A DNA stretch of 64,000 bases from Pseudomonas caricapapayae (GTDB taxonomy: Bacteria > Pseudomonadota > Gammaproteobacteria > Pseudomonadales > Pseudomonadaceae): NCBI RefSeq assembly GCF_001400735.1, contig NZ_LJPW01000054.1, forward strand, positions 1 through 64,000, written 5' to 3'. Below, piece after piece: positions 47,334 to 57,549 of the stretch. The notes beneath the pieces were generated by a model. The model was given only the letters and a program-made list of their open reading frames with translations. It was not told where the DNA came from and made no database searches. Position numbers and translations under genes: made by a program. Every line of letters begins with the position of its first letter. Position 1 is the first letter of the stretch.

Positions 47334-48001
47334 CGAATGATCCTCTCGATACGCAAGCGCAGTTGATCGCGGGGCTGCAACAGCGCCGGAGGGTTCTGAT
47401 CAGCGTCGAAAAAGACCATTTCCGTGCGCCCTATCGTGTTCCAGCCGCTGGGACCGGCCGAGGCTGAAATACCTGTCTGCACGCCGCCAATGGAAACCGA
47501 GCCGGCACCGATGTCGAGTACCGGCACCTTGCGCCGCGGCGTTGCCAGACGCTGATCCATGCCGCCCAGGTAGCAGTAACCCGGATGACTGCCCAAGGCG
47601 TACACCGGGTAAAGCGGTTCGCAGTGCAAATTGGCAATGGTCTCGATATCCAGCCCGGTATGGGCAATGACATCTGCCATATGCGGGCCGCCTTCGCCGC
47701 CGTACACCACCGGCAATTCAATGATCCGGCCCTGCAACGGCAATGGCTGGCACTGTTCCCAGGTTTCCAGCAAACGGGTTTTCAAACCGGCCAGATCCCT
47801 GGGTGGCAGAGCGAAGATCAGCATCAGGTTGTTCATACCCGGCACGGCTTCGCGTACCTGGGGCCAACCCTTGCTGAGGCTGGCCAGCGCCCATATCCGT
47901 TGCTGCGGTGCCAGATCGAGTTCGCCGGGGGCTTCGAACAACAAGGCGGTGGTTCCCAACAGAGTGATTCTTGGCGTATTTGGCGTCTGCAGGACGGTCA
48001 T
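47330..48001 (-). CDS. pxpB: 5-oxoprolinase subunit B (KipI family)
   Basis: 223 residues of the PxpB/KipI family (domain 1 of allophanate hydrolase subunit 1). Conserved are [46 protein letters not shown] and [22 protein letters not shown]. It overlaps accC by 4 bases and pxpC by 4 bases, so accC, pxpB and pxpC are tightly coupled. Confidence 0.93.
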   Translation of the reverse strand: MTVLQTPNTPRITLLGTTALLFEAPGELDLAPQQRIWALASLSKGWPQVREAVPGMNNLMLIFALPPRDLAGLKTRLLETWEQCQPLPLQGRIIELPVVYGGEGGPHMADVIAHTGLDIETIANLHCEPLYPVYALGSHPGYCYLGGMDQRLATPRRKVPVLDIGAGSVSIGGVQTGISASAGPSGWNTIGRTEMVFFDADQNPPALLQPRDQLRLRIERIIR

Positions 48002-49350
48002 GGGTAACTCCTTGTCTGCAACCAGCGCTCCAAATGATGGATGTCCATGCCACCCTTGCAGAACACCGGGTCCTGAAGAATGTCGCGATGCAGCGCGATG
48101 TTGGTGGAGATGCCCTCGACGTGCATCTCGCTCAGCGCCAGATGCATGCGCGCCAGAGCCTCGTCACGGCTGGCACCGTGGGTGATGACCTTTGCCACCA
48201 TCGAATCGTAATAAGGCGGAACGCGGTAACCGTGGCTGACATGAGAATCGACGCGCACCCCGAAACCACCCGGGATCTGCCAGCGGGTGATCTGTCCCGG
48301 AGTCGGCATGAAACTGCGCGGGTCCTCGGCGTTGATCCGGCACTCCAGCGAATGACCCGATACGCTTACATCGGCCTGGCTGATGCTCAGGCGTTCACCC
48401 ATCGCCATGCGAATCTGCTGCTGGACGATGTCGATGCCGGAGGTCATTTCCGTGACCGGGTGCTCGACCTGGAGGCGGGTATTCATTTCGATGAAATAGA
48501 ACTCATCGTTTTCAAACAGAAATTCGAATGTGCCCACACCCTGATAACCAATCTGACGGCAGGCCTGTGCGCAACGCTCGCCCACTCTGGCCAGGAGTGC
48601 CGTATCGATGCCAGGTGCAGGTGCCTCTTCAAGCACCTTCTGGTGTCGGCGCTGCATCGAGCAATCCCGCGAGCCGAGCCAGACTGCATTGCCGTAGGCA
48701 TCGCACAACACCTGAATCTCGACATGCCGCGGATGGCCCAGAAACTTCTCGATATACAACTCGGGATTGTCGAAGGCGCGGCGAGCTTCCTCGCGGGTCA
48801 GGGCAATCGCATCGAGCAGTTGCTGCTCTTCCTGAACCACGCGCATGCCCCGCCCTCCGCCGCCGCCAGCGGCCTTGACGATGACCGGGTAACCGATGTC
48901 GCGGGCAATCTTCAAGATGCCTTGTGGATCGGCAGGCATGCTGGTGTCAGGGCCAGGCACGCACGGTACACCTGCCTCACGCATTGCCCGCTTGGCCGCG
49001 ACCTTGTCGCCCATGACGCGGATGCACGCGGCGCTGGGACCGATAAAGGTCAGGCCAGCCTGCTCGATGCGCTCGGCGAACGCGGCATTCTCAGACAGAA
49101 ACCCGTAGCCGGGATGAATCGCTTGAGCCCCCGTCAACCGGGCTGCGTAAAGCACAGCAGCCTGATTCAGGTAACTCTGGCCTGGCGCGGCAGGACCGAT
49201 GCACAGTGCTTCTTCGGCCTGCTGTACATAACCGGCATCGCGATCCGCTTCGGAATAGACCGCTACCGTACGCAGACCCAGGCCTTTGCAGGCGCGCTGT
49301 ATACGCAGGGCTATTTCGCCACGGTTGGCAATCAACACTTTATCGAACAT
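47998..49350 (-). CDS. Biotin carboxylase (AccC family)
   Basis: 450 residues starting at 49350 ([17 protein letters not shown]). ATP-grasp enzyme that carboxylates biotin on a carrier protein with bicarbonate and ATP. The glycine-rich ATP loop [14 protein letters not shown] and C-terminal [25 protein letters not shown] are intact. It is probably a second AccC, distinct from the housekeeping one, because it is operon-coupled to pxpB (4-base overlap). It presumably carboxylates the adjacent canonical BCCP. Confidence 0.94.
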   Translation of the reverse strand: MFDKVLIANRGEIALRIQRACKGLGLRTVAVYSEADRDAGYVQQAEEALCIGPAAPGQSYLNQAAVLYAARLTGAQAIHPGYGFLSENAAFAERIEQAGLTFIGPSAACIRVMGDKVAAKRAMREAGVPCVPGPDTSMPADPQGILKIARDIGYPVIVKAAGGGGGRGMRVVQEEQQLLDAIALTREEARRAFDNPELYIEKFLGHPRHVEIQVLCDAYGNAVWLGSRDCSMQRRHQKVLEEAPAPGIDTALLARVGERCAQACRQIGYQGVGTFEFLFENDEFYFIEMNTRLQVEHPVTEMTSGIDIVQQQIRMAMGERLSISQADVSVSGHSLECRINAEDPRSFMPTPGQITRWQIPGGFGVRVDSHVSHGYRVPPYYDSMVAKVITHGASRDEALARMHLALSEMHVEGISTNIALHRDILQDPVFCKGGMDIHHLERWLQTRSYP

Positions 49351-49405
49351 CAAAAACCCCTGATCTGTGAATCCGGATGGCAGCCAGCAAGGCAAGCGAG
49401 GACCT

Positions 49406-49852
49406 TCAACCGATACTGAACAGTGCCTGACCGGCCTGAACTTCCTCGCCGTTGGCAACCAGAATGGCGGTCACGACACCTGCCACCTCAGCCGTCACCG
49501 GATGAAACATCTTCATGGCTTCAATCACTGCAAGGGTCTGCCCTGCCTCAACTGACGTACCGACCTCGACAAAAGGCGGCTGGTCGGGTGCCGGGGTCAG
49601 GTGCAGGACTCCGTACAACGAGGCGCAGGCCTGTGCCGCTTGCACATCCGCAGGCACGCTTGGCGCAGACGCAGACTCAGCATCCGCCGCAGACGCCTTC
49701 AACGACGTAGATGCAGCGGGCGTGACGCGGCAGGCGGCCTGAACGGGCTCGCGCAGCAAACGCAACTGCGCATCGCCTTCACACAGGCTGAGTTCACTCA
49801 AGTCCGATTCGGCCATCAGGTCGATAAGCGCTTTGATACGTTCCGGTTTCAT
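49406..49852 (-). CDS. Biotin carboxyl carrier protein (AccB family)
   Basis: 148 residues. The N-terminus [23 protein letters not shown] and a Pro/Ala-rich linker (about 42-75) are followed by a biotinyl domain with the modified lysine K114 in [10 protein letters not shown]. First gene of the long minus-strand operon. It is the biotinylated partner of the AccC beside it, and its relation to the degenerate copy at 45952-46362 is unusual. Confidence 0.94.
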   Translation of the reverse strand: MKPERIKALIDLMAESDLSELSLCEGDAQLRLLREPVQAACRVTPAASTSLKASAADAESASAPSVPADVQAAQACASLYGVLHLTPAPDQPPFVEVGTSVEAGQTLAVIEAMKMFHPVTAEVAGVVTAILVANGEEVQAGQALFSIG

Positions 49853-49967
49853 GCAAGAGCCCTTGCCTGGCGAAAGAAATGTGGCTGAGGGCAATGTAAC
49901 GAGAGCGGTTTTCGGCCGCCAAGACGGTTTGACTGTGGGGTGATAAGCGACCCTTATGACGCCAGAG

Positions 49968-50900
49968 TCACTGGGTACGGCGATTGCCGCGCATCTCTGC
50001 GACCAGCTCCAGAAGGATGGCTTTGACCGCCTGGGCCGGAACCGAAAGCGGCAAGTGCCCTGACAGGCACAACGCAAGCGGCGCTTCGATCTCGGGTTCG
50101 ACAATACGGCTCAGGTTGACTGCATGCGTGTCGGCCAGCACCCGTGCAGCAGACTCGGGAAGGATGGTCGAGCCGAACCGGTCAGCCACCGCGGCCGCCA
50201 GGGTGGTCGATGATTCTATTTCGGCCACCACACGGGCACTGCGCTCGATGCGTACAAATGCTTCGTCCACCAGGCGGCGAACGGTGTTGTAGGTACGTGG
50301 CAACAGCAAATCGATATCGGCCAGCTCGGCGAGCGGTATGTCCTCGCTGCCCTGGAGCGCGTCTTCGGCGCTGACCAGGTACAGTTGCTCGCGTATCAAC
50401 GGCACGAAACTCAGGCCGTGCACTTCACGGCCGCCATAGAGAACGGCCATGTCCATACGTCCGTTCATGATCAACTCGCTGAGGGTGGTGCCAAAGTTCT
50501 CGTTGAGGTACAGCAGAATGCCCGGATGGCGCTCGCGCACCCGCTTGAGCAACGGCAGCGACAGGGTCGACGCAGCGGTGCCGGGAGCCAGCCCTACCGA
50601 CACCGGCCCGGACAACGCAAGACCGCTGGCGTTGACATCACTTTGCGCCTGCTCACACTGGCGCAGAATGACCTGGGCATGACCATAAAGGACCTTGCCA
50701 GCCTCGGTGGGAGTCACGCCGCGCTTGGTGCGGATCAACAACTGCTGCTGCAACTCCGCTTCCAGTGTCACCAGTTGCTGACTTAACGCAGGTTGTGCGA
50801 TGTGCAGCACATCGGCGGCCTGAGTCAGACTGCCGATATCGACAATTTTCACGAAATATTTCAAGCGGCGAAGGTTCAAGGTACTGCACTCCAGAGTCAC
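49968..50900 (-). CDS. LysR-family transcriptional regulator (upstream of the acc-pxp operon)
   Basis: 310 residues. The N-terminal helix-turn-helix is GSLTQAADVLHIAQPALSQQLVTLEAELQQQLL, and the effector domain follows from about residue 95. It resembles the CbbR/nitrogen assimilation control group of LysR proteins. It lies 115 bases upstream of accB in the same direction and is divergent from the aminotransferase gene. A near-perfect inverted repeat at 50942-50966 is 42 bases before its start and may be its operator. Confidence 0.9.
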   Translation of the reverse strand: MTLECSTLNLRRLKYFVKIVDIGSLTQAADVLHIAQPALSQQLVTLEAELQQQLLIRTKRGVTPTEAGKVLYGHAQVILRQCEQAQSDVNASGLALSGPVSVGLAPGTAASTLSLPLLKRVRERHPGILLYLNENFGTTLSELIMNGRMDMAVLYGGREVHGLSFVPLIREQLYLVSAEDALQGSEDIPLAELADIDLLLPRTYNTVRRLVDEAFVRIERSARVVAEIESSTTLAAAVADRFGSTILPESAARVLADTHAVNLSRIVEPEIEAPLALCLSGHLPLSVPAQAVKAILLELVAEMRGNRRTQ

Positions 50901-50941
50901 GACGCCGATGTTTCAGCAAGACACAGGCCAGCTCTGAAAAA

Positions 50942-50966
50942 CAGACATAAGCAATTGCTATGTCTG
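50942..50966. promoter_or_regulatory. Inverted repeat, candidate LysR operator
   Basis: CAGACATA and TATGTCTG are exact complements separated by 9 bases (AGCAATTGC, whose last eight form a palindrome). It lies between the divergent LysR gene and the aminotransferase. Confidence 0.6.
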
Positions 50967-51154
50967 CGCCAGAGTGGCCTGCTCGCGACGTACTGATACC
51001 CCCCGCAGTCATTGCCCGCCCGCTTTTGGTGCGCTGGCGGCTCATCTGCGGTCATAAGCGCTGCCTATCAACCCAGAACAAACTCGTCTTATGGCCTGCC
51101 CCGTGCGGGCTCGTAACGTGTTCCCCGTCAAAGCCATCAACGAGGAATGCCAAC

Positions 51155-52363
51155 GTGACCGCATCTCGCATCGCAGCCCGCGTGCTCCGCATCAAACCTT
51201 CGCCAAGCAGCGCTGCTGCCGATCGGGCCAATGAACTGCGGCGCGCAGGCAAATCGATCATCAACCTGGTGGTCGGCGAACCGGACTTCGACACGCCTGC
51301 ACACATTCGTCAGGCCGCCTCGGCTGCCATCGAAAACGGTGAGACCCGCTACACGCTGAACGCGGGTACGGCGGTCCTGCGCGAGGCTATCGCCGCCAAA
51401 CTCAAGCGTGAAAACGGTCTGACCTACGCTCCTGGTCAGATCGTTGTCACCAGCGGTGCCAAGGCGGCGATCTTCAATGCGTTCGCCGCAACCCTGGGGA
51501 TCGACGATGAGGTGCTGATCCCGGCACCTTACTGGGTGTCATACCCGGACATGGTGCTGGCCTGCGACGGGCGTCCTGTGGCACTGCCATGCCCCGAGGA
51601 AAACCATTTCAAACTCACCGCCGGGCAACTGCGCCAGGCCATCACCCCGCGCACCCGCTGGCTGCTGCTCAATTCGCCGAGCAACCCGACCGGTGCCACC
51701 TACAGCGCAGCTGAATGGCGGGCCCTGGCCGATGTACTGCTCGACTACCCCGATGTATTGGTAATGACCGATGACATCTATGAGCACATTCGCTATGACG
51801 ACGCCCCGCTCAGCCATCTGTTGACGGTTGAACCGACACTTCGCGAGCGTGTGCTGATCATCAACGGCGTATCCAAGACCTATGCCATGACCGGTTGGCG
51901 TATCGGCTATGCCGCAGGCCCCGGCGATATCATCAATGCGATGGCCACCCTGCAATCGCAATCCACCAGCAACGCCTGCTCGGTAAGCCAGGCCGCTGCG
52001 GTGGCCGCCCTCAATGGTGACCAGTCGTTTGTCGGCGAGAGCGTCAAGGTTTACCGGCAGCGTCGCGACCGATGCCTTGAGCTGATCAATGCGATTGAGG
52101 GCCTGAGCTGCATAAAACCCGAGGGTGCGTTCTATCTTTACGTCAATTGCGGGGCGCTGATCGGCAAAATTACCCCTTCGGGTTCGGTACTGGAGGCCGA
52201 CACCGATGTGGTCCTGTACTTGCTGGAAAGCCAGGGTGTAGCCGTGGTTGCAGGCAGCGCTTATGGCCTGGCACCGTTTTTCCGCATGTCCACAGCGACA
52301 GCCCTCGACACCCTTGAAACCGGCTGCACGCGCATTGCGACTGCTGTCGCTGCATTGCGCTGA
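51155..52363 (+). CDS. Class I/II PLP-dependent aminotransferase
   Basis: 402 residues starting at GTG 51155, with GAGGAA 8 bases upstream. Type I fold aminotransferase related to aspartate aminotransferases. Conserved text includes VVGEPDFDTPAHIRQAA, NSPSNPTGATYS and the lysine K241 in NGVSKTYAMTGWRIGY. The C-terminal arginine for the substrate carboxylate lies in FFRMSTATALD. The DHA2 exporter gene starts 10 bases after its stop. The substrate is unknown. Confidence 0.93.
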   Translation: MTASRIAARVLRIKPSPSSAAADRANELRRAGKSIINLVVGEPDFDTPAHIRQAASAAIENGETRYTLNAGTAVLREAIAAKLKRENGLTYAPGQIVVTSGAKAAIFNAFAATLGIDDEVLIPAPYWVSYPDMVLACDGRPVALPCPEENHFKLTAGQLRQAITPRTRWLLLNSPSNPTGATYSAAEWRALADVLLDYPDVLVMTDDIYEHIRYDDAPLSHLLTVEPTLRERVLIINGVSKTYAMTGWRIGYAAGPGDIINAMATLQSQSTSNACSVSQAAAVAALNGDQSFVGESVKVYRQRRDRCLELINAIEGLSCIKPEGAFYLYVNCGALIGKITPSGSVLEADTDVVLYLLESQGVAVVAGSAYGLAPFFRMSTATALDTLETGCTRIATAVAALR

Positions 52364-52373
52364 GCGCCTCGCC

Positions 52374-53939
52374 ATGACCACGCCGAGCCATCCAGCCCTG
52401 ACCTTCAAACAGGCCTTGTTGGCCATGCTCGGCATTTCGCTGGTGCTGATGCTTTCCGCGCTTGATCAGACGGTCATCGGCAACGCACTGCCAAGCATCG
52501 TCGCCGAACTCAATGGTTTCGAGTTGTATGCCTGGGTGGCCACCGGGTACCTGCTCGCATCTATCGTCACCATCCCCATCTTCGGCCGACTGGGCGACTT
52601 CTACGGGCGCAAGCCGTTCGTGCTGGCCGCCACAGTGATTTTTACCCTTGCCTCGCTGGTCTGCGCGCTGGCCGACAGCATGCTGCTACTGGTCATTGGC
52701 CGCGCTTTGCAGGGCGTGGGTGGCGGCATGCTCATCGGTACAGCGTTTGCGTGCGTGCCAGAGCTGTTTCCCGACACTCGCCAGCGGTTGCGCTGGCAGG
52801 TACTGCTGAGCGCCATGTTCAGCGTGGTCAACGCCATCGGCCCCGGATTGGGGGGCTACCTGTCCGGTGAGTTCGGCTGGCGTTCGGTGTTCTGGCTGAA
52901 CCTGCCGCTAGGCGTGATTGCCCTGTTTTTCGCCTGGCGTTTTTTACCCTGGTATCGCCCGCAATCTGCCGGTGCGATCAGGCTCGACTGGTTCGGGGCA
53001 TTACTGATCGTACTGACCCTGGGCAGTCTGCAACTGTTCGTCGAATGGCTGGGACAGCGCTCTCTGTCGACCAGCCTCGCATGCGGCGCTGTGACCCTTT
53101 TCGCCATGACCGGCCTGTGGTTCCAGGAACGCCACTGCGCCTATGCCCTACTGCCCGCAGGACTGTTTGCCAATCGCAGCATCCGCCTGCTGTTCATCCT
53201 CTCGCTGCTGGCCGGGGCGATCATGTTCACCCTGTTGTTCTACCTGCCGCTGTTGTTGCAGGGCAGCTACGGCTACTCGCCACAGGACGCCGGGTTGCTG
53301 CTCACCCCTCTGGCCCTGAGCATCACGCTGGGTGCGATCGTCAACAGCCGGATCGTCACGCGCATGGCAAGCCCCAACCGGCTGCCGGTTGCCGGCTTTA
53401 TCGCCTTGTCGGTTGCCTGTATTGCCTTGGCGCTGGTCGGACTGCATGCCGGGTTCTGGACGTTGCTCGTGCTCATTCTGCTGGCCGGGCTGGGGCTGGG
53501 GTTCATTCTGCTCAACCTTACCGTGTTCACCCAGACACTCGCCGAACGGCAGTTTCTCGGCATTGCCACCGCACTGACCCAATCCTTGCGGCTGGTCGGC
53601 GGGTTGCTGGGCACTGCGGCCATGGGCGTACTGGTCAAGGTCTTGTATGTCGCCAACCTGCAAAGTGCGCTGCCTGCAGCAGGACAGGCACTGGCGTTAA
53701 CGCGTCTGGCCGACCCTCAGGTGCTGTTGCGCACGCCTGCGCACGCCGACGCCGCATTACTGATTGCCCGCACCGCCCTCGCCCAGGCTGTGGGCACAGG
53801 ACTGTTGATCTGCGCCGGGCTCGGCGTACTTGCGCTGTTCGCTTTGCATCGCCTGCCTCGCATCACGCTTCACCAGGTGCCCCGTGCAGCAACCCCCACA
53901 AAGAACTCATCTGAAGCGCTCGCCGCTGAAAAACAATAA
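52374..53939 (+). CDS. DHA2-family MFS drug or metabolite exporter
   Basis: 521 residues and fourteen predicted membrane helices, typical of the EmrB/QacA DHA2 family. Motif C-like LDQTVIGNALPSIVAELNG is in helix 1 and the loop 2-3 motif FGRLGDFYGRKPFV is intact. It follows the aminotransferase by 10 bases and precedes an OprD porin, so the three may form an uptake or export module under the divergent LysR regulator. The substrate is not predictable. Confidence 0.92.
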   Translation: MTTPSHPALTFKQALLAMLGISLVLMLSALDQTVIGNALPSIVAELNGFELYAWVATGYLLASIVTIPIFGRLGDFYGRKPFVLAATVIFTLASLVCALADSMLLLVIGRALQGVGGGMLIGTAFACVPELFPDTRQRLRWQVLLSAMFSVVNAIGPGLGGYLSGEFGWRSVFWLNLPLGVIALFFAWRFLPWYRPQSAGAIRLDWFGALLIVLTLGSLQLFVEWLGQRSLSTSLACGAVTLFAMTGLWFQERHCAYALLPAGLFANRSIRLLFILSLLAGAIMFTLLFYLPLLLQGSYGYSPQDAGLLLTPLALSITLGAIVNSRIVTRMASPNRLPVAGFIALSVACIALALVGLHAGFWTLLVLILLAGLGLGFILLNLTVFTQTLAERQFLGIATALTQSLRLVGGLLGTAAMGVLVKVLYVANLQSALPAAGQALALTRLADPQVLLRTPAHADAALLIARTALAQAVGTGLLICAGLGVLALFALHRLPRITLHQVPRAATPTKNSSEALAAEKQ

Positions 53940-54004
53940 GAAACCTGACTGCCGCCTGACTCTGCCTCCCCAAAACACTTAATGACAGCATGAGGATGAA
54001 CCCG

Positions 54005-55336
54005 ATGGAGCGTATCAATCGCGCCACCCCCTTCGTTGCGGGCTTTTGTGGCCTGCTGATTGCGCAGCAGGGCTACGCCGAAGGTTTTCTGGAAGACAGC
54101 AAGGCCAGCGTTCTCGCGCGCAACTTCTTCAGTAACGCAGACAATCGCAGCGGCGCTGCCGACCCAAACTACACACAGGAGTGGGGCCAGGGCTTCATGC
54201 TCAACTATCAGTCCGGCTATACGCCGGGCACAGTGGGCTTCGGTGTCGATGCACTCGGCCAGTTGGGCATTCGCCTGGACTCAGGCAAAGGTCGTCACTA
54301 CAACCCGCAAAGTACCGCGTTCAATGGCAATGTCTTTCCGACTGACAGCGATGGGCGTGCGGTCGATGAATTCAGCAGCCTGGGCGCGACGCTCAAGGCA
54401 CGTGTGTCCAGAACCGAGCTGAAGTACGGAACGCTGGTGCCGATGTTGCCGGTGGTGATGTCCACCGACCGCATGTTGCAACAGACTTTTCGTGGCGGGC
54501 AGATTCAGTCTGGCGACCTGAAGGACTTCACCTTCACCGCAGGCCAGCTGGAACATGTCATGGGCCGTGGCTCGACCAATCAGATGGGCATGTCCATTCC
54601 GGGTGCCAACAACCCGCTGACCGGCGAGTTCGTCAACAAGTTCTACTACGCAGGCGTCGATTACAAACCGACCAAAGACCTGACCTTGCAGTACTACTAC
54701 GGCAACCTGGAAAACTTCTACAAGCAGAACTTTCTCGGTTTGAAATACGACATGCAACTGGGTCCTGGCACCCTGCGCACTGATCTTCGTCACTTCGACA
54801 ACCGCTCGGACGGTGCCAACGGCCATGACCCGGCGTTCTACACCGTGGGCTATTACGGCAACGGTGTCACCAAAGGTGAAGTCGACAGCCGCCTGTCCAG
54901 CGCCCAGTTTACCTACCTCATCAACGGTCATACCTTTGCTGCCGGTTATCAGGCAGTGACCGGCGACAGCGACGCGGTGTGGTTGAATCAGGGCGATGGA
55001 TCAACCGCTTACTTCATGACCGAATCCATGATCGGCAAGTTCCAGCGCGCCGGAGAACGCACCTGGCAGGTCCGTTACGGCTATGACTTCGCCAAGCTTG
55101 GCGTTCCCGGGCTGAACTTCCTGGCCATGTATGAAAGCGGTTCGAACATCCAGACATCCGACGGCGACAAGAAGGAATGGGAACGCAACGTGACCCTGAG
55201 TTACGTGGTGCAGTCCGGCCCGGCGAAAAACCTCAGCGTTGCACTGCGCCATGCGCAACTTCGTACCGAATTCGCCAGCCAGCGTGATTCCGATGAGCAC
55301 CGGATCATTGTCAGCTATCCGATCAATATTTTTTAA
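54005..55336 (+). CDS. OprD-family outer membrane porin
   Basis: About 443 residues, with a signal peptide (cleavage near GYAEGF) and an 18-stranded porin barrel expected. EGFLEDSKASVLARNFFSNADNR at the mature N-terminus and the C-terminal aromatic end (SYPINIF) are OprD hallmarks. OprD porins take up amino acids, peptides or aromatic acids. The ATG at 54005 has AGGAT 8 bases upstream; an ATG at 53990 is possible. It follows the DHA2 gene by 65 bases. Confidence 0.93.
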   Translation: MERINRATPFVAGFCGLLIAQQGYAEGFLEDSKASVLARNFFSNADNRSGAADPNYTQEWGQGFMLNYQSGYTPGTVGFGVDALGQLGIRLDSGKGRHYNPQSTAFNGNVFPTDSDGRAVDEFSSLGATLKARVSRTELKYGTLVPMLPVVMSTDRMLQQTFRGGQIQSGDLKDFTFTAGQLEHVMGRGSTNQMGMSIPGANNPLTGEFVNKFYYAGVDYKPTKDLTLQYYYGNLENFYKQNFLGLKYDMQLGPGTLRTDLRHFDNRSDGANGHDPAFYTVGYYGNGVTKGEVDSRLSSAQFTYLINGHTFAAGYQAVTGDSDAVWLNQGDGSTAYFMTESMIGKFQRAGERTWQVRYGYDFAKLGVPGLNFLAMYESGSNIQTSDGDKKEWERNVTLSYVVQSGPAKNLSVALRHAQLRTEFASQRDSDEHRIIVSYPINIF

Positions 55337-55350
55337 AACCTGGGTGGGTG

Positions 55351-55371
55351 GCAGATACCGGGCGTATCTGC
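55351..55371 (+). terminator. Hairpin after the porin gene
   Basis: Perfect 8-bp stem GCAGATAC / GTATCTGC with a 5-base loop, 14 bases after the porin stop. There is no T-tract. Confidence 0.5.
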
Positions 55372-55462
55372 TGCCTGAGGGTTGGTTGACGGCGTGCACA
55401 AGTGCTCGTACTGGTCACGACATTCGTTATAACCTTTGCGCTCTGCAGAGGAAGCGAAAACG

Positions 55463-55933
55463 ATGGATAAAACAATTCCGGAAGCCCCCACTGACCATGA
55501 CCGCCCCAATGGCTTACTGGTTGTTGAAGCCTATCCTGGCAAGCCTGAATTCACCTGCGGCCCTGCTACGCAGTTAACAGCAACTCATCCGAACTTCAAT
55601 GACACACCAGCAGACCTTTACCCCGTAATGGAAAACCAGACGGGCATGCCTTTCAGCTCTTTCGACCGAAGCAGGTACATTGGTTTTGCGTCCATCGCAG
55701 TTGTCGTGATCGGCATCGGTGTCGCCCTCTTTTTTCTGAGCCTGCAACGTGACTGGTTTCAGGTACAGAAAGTGCTGGCGATTACTGCGTTGTGGTTCGC
55801 TAACCTGATCTCGACAGTGCTCAATGCAGCCTACTGGTTTATTCGCAGAGGCCCGAAGTGGCTGGCAGTATTGCTAGGCATTCAGCTGATAATGGTGATT
55901 TCCGGGGCAGTGGCCGCCTTGACCAATGAATGA
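55463..55933 (+). CDS. Small membrane protein of unknown function
   Basis: 156 residues from the ATG at 55463, with GAGGAAG upstream. The first 65 residues are soluble and proline-rich; three membrane helices follow (about 72-95, 103-127 and 134-153). No family was recognised. Preceded by the porin hairpin, so it is probably its own transcript. Confidence 0.7.
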   Translation: MDKTIPEAPTDHDRPNGLLVVEAYPGKPEFTCGPATQLTATHPNFNDTPADLYPVMENQTGMPFSSFDRSRYIGFASIAVVVIGIGVALFFLSLQRDWFQVQKVLAITALWFANLISTVLNAAYWFIRRGPKWLAVLLGIQLIMVISGAVAALTNE

Positions 55934-56029
55934 TGATACCTATCTCTTGAGAGAAGGTGCCCATCATGCGTTTGAGCGTGTCTGGGGTATCCGTACAGGG
56001 GCTCGAACGCGTCGAGCCCCTTATCCAGA

Positions 56030-56338
56030 TCAGCCAGACACCTGATCGAGGAATATCAGCTGCGGCGGCTCTGCCAGCCACTCGCCGCTTACAGCCGCAA
56101 ACTGTCGGTAATGTGGCGTGGCAACGTGCGCATCCAGTGCTGCCTGATCCTTGAAGCATTCACGCATGTAAAACGTGCCGTGCTCATCGCGCGCCTCGAA
56201 CAGTGTGTACTCGATATTGCCCGGCTCTGATCGGGACGGCTCCACCAGTGCTGATAATGCTTCTTTCAATGCGGACTCTTTGCCGGCAACGGCTTTCAGG
56301 ACTGCGATCAAGGCCAACGGCTTTGCAGGTGTATTCAT
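56030..56338 (-). CDS. Antibiotic biosynthesis monooxygenase (ABM) domain protein
   Basis: 102 residues from the ATG at 56338, with GGAG 9 bases upstream. Ferredoxin-like dimeric ABM fold, with ALIAVLKAVAGKESALKEAL, EPGNIEYTLFEAR and FYMRECFKDQAALDAHV typical. Family members such as YgiN are quinol or small-molecule oxygenases. It is 26 bases downstream of the MRJP-type gene and is probably its operon partner. Confidence 0.88.
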   Translation of the reverse strand: MNTPAKPLALIAVLKAVAGKESALKEALSALVEPSRSEPGNIEYTLFEARDEHGTFYMRECFKDQAALDAHVATPHYRQFAAVSGEWLAEPPQLIFLDQVSG

Positions 56339-56364
56339 TATCAATGCTCCGGTATTCAATTCGA

Positions 56365-57549
56365 TCAATGAGTGGGGGCCGGCGCAGCGTCGACTTTCAC
56401 GCGTAGCAGGCTATAAGGTTTTGCACGCTTGTCGTGGCCCGAATTGAAACCGGCCTGACGGTGCAATTGGTTGACGATGAAATACAGGTAGCCATCCGGA
56501 CCGATAGATAAAGTATCAGGCCACAGCATGCGAGGATCGTGCGCTACGGTTTGCCAGACACCGCTCGGCAGGCGTTTGCGAATTGCATTGTGCTCGTAGT
56601 CACCTGCATACACAGCGCCGTCTGCATCAGCCTCAAGACCATCGGAGGCGCCCTTTTCACCCAGGTCCTGAACGGCGGCTGCCAATTGCTGCTCATTCAC
56701 AGCGCTGTCGTTCAGCAGCTCGGTAGCGACGGAATACAGGTGGCGGCTGGACAGTGGCGAGAAATACAACGTCTTGCCATCTGCCGACAACGCAATGCCG
56801 TCTGCGGCTACGTGAACCGGTTTGCGCGATCCGTCCGGGCCATCACCCAGCACGGGCACGCCCTCGACCACGGGCACGAAAGCCGGATCGGCAGACGTCG
56901 CCTTCGCGCCGCTCAGGCGCCGTACGGCATGCCCGCTGGCAATGTCCATGACAATGATTGCGCCCGGTCCGCTCACCGAAGAGTCAGTCACATAGACAGT
57001 CCCCTGCGATCCTTTGCGGAAGTCGAAGCGCATGTCGTTGACATAAGTGCTGGGCAAGATGACGTTATCCGGAAACACCAGCCGCTTGACGATTCGATTG
57101 GTGGCCAGGTCTACCGCAATCAGCTTGGCACCACCCGGACGCGGAGCAGCAAACTGCGGTGCTGCAGTGTCCAGAAGCCAGACGCGTCCTTTGCCGTCCG
57201 CCACCACACTCTGCACGCTGATCAGCCCGTCGCCGGGGTCCTTCGGATTCTCCCGGTTGACCGCCAGATCCGGGTAGGCAACCACTTTGCCGTCACGAAT
57301 CTCGCCCACCGTAAAAGGCACCTTGTCGCCCCAACGAGGGAAGTTGACGAAAATACGCCCGGTTTCAGTGACTGTCACACCGGTAGGCATTGCATCGTAA
57401 AAAGCATGCACCTGTTCAAGCTTGCCTACCGACCTGTCGGCAGGGGCGCTTGCAGGGAGCCCGGTGATGCTCGCGCCGTAGGCCAATGAAGTGGTGAGTG
57501 TGGCTGCGGACAGGATGGCCAGTGCTGCGCAAATTGATTTTCGATGCAT
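56365..57549 (-). CDS. Major royal jelly/yellow-type beta-propeller protein, exported
   Basis: 394 residues with a signal peptide (1-25, ending AYGA), so the protein is periplasmic or secreted. The six-bladed propeller of the MRJP/yellow and SMP-30-like type is suggested by VNFPRWGDKVPFTVGEIRDG, SVVADGKGRVWLLDT, YVNDMRFDF and GYLYFIVNQLHRQAGFNSG. Bacterial members have no settled substrate; lactonase-type activity is possible. First gene of a two-gene unit with the ABM protein. Confidence 0.88.
   Translation of the reverse strand: MHRKSICAALAILSAATLTTSLAYGASITGLPASAPADRSVGKLEQVHAFYDAMPTGVTVTETGRIFVNFPRWGDKVPFTVGEIRDGKVVAYPDLAVNRENPKDPGDGLISVQSVVADGKGRVWLLDTAAPQFAAPRPGGAKLIAVDLATNRIVKRLVFPDNVILPSTYVNDMRFDFRKGSQGTVYVTDSSVSGPGAIIVMDIASGHAVRRLSGAKATSADPAFVPVVEGVPVLGDGPDGSRKPVHVAADGIALSADGKTLYFSPLSSRHLYSVATELLNDSAVNEQQLAAAVQDLGEKGASDGLEADADGAVYAGDYEHNAIRKRLPSGVWQTVAHDPRMLWPDTLSIGPDGYLYFIVNQLHRQAGFNSGHDKRAKPYSLLRVKVDAAPAPTH

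Noticed and set aside
46368..47366. 332-codon open frame opposite pxpC
   Set aside because: Antisense shadow of pxpC, which is intact and operon-coupled.
47971..49419. Long open frame (482 codons) on the plus strand opposite accC
   Set aside because: It is a shadow of the accC coding sequence caused by high-GC third positions; it has no recognisable domain and accC is complete.
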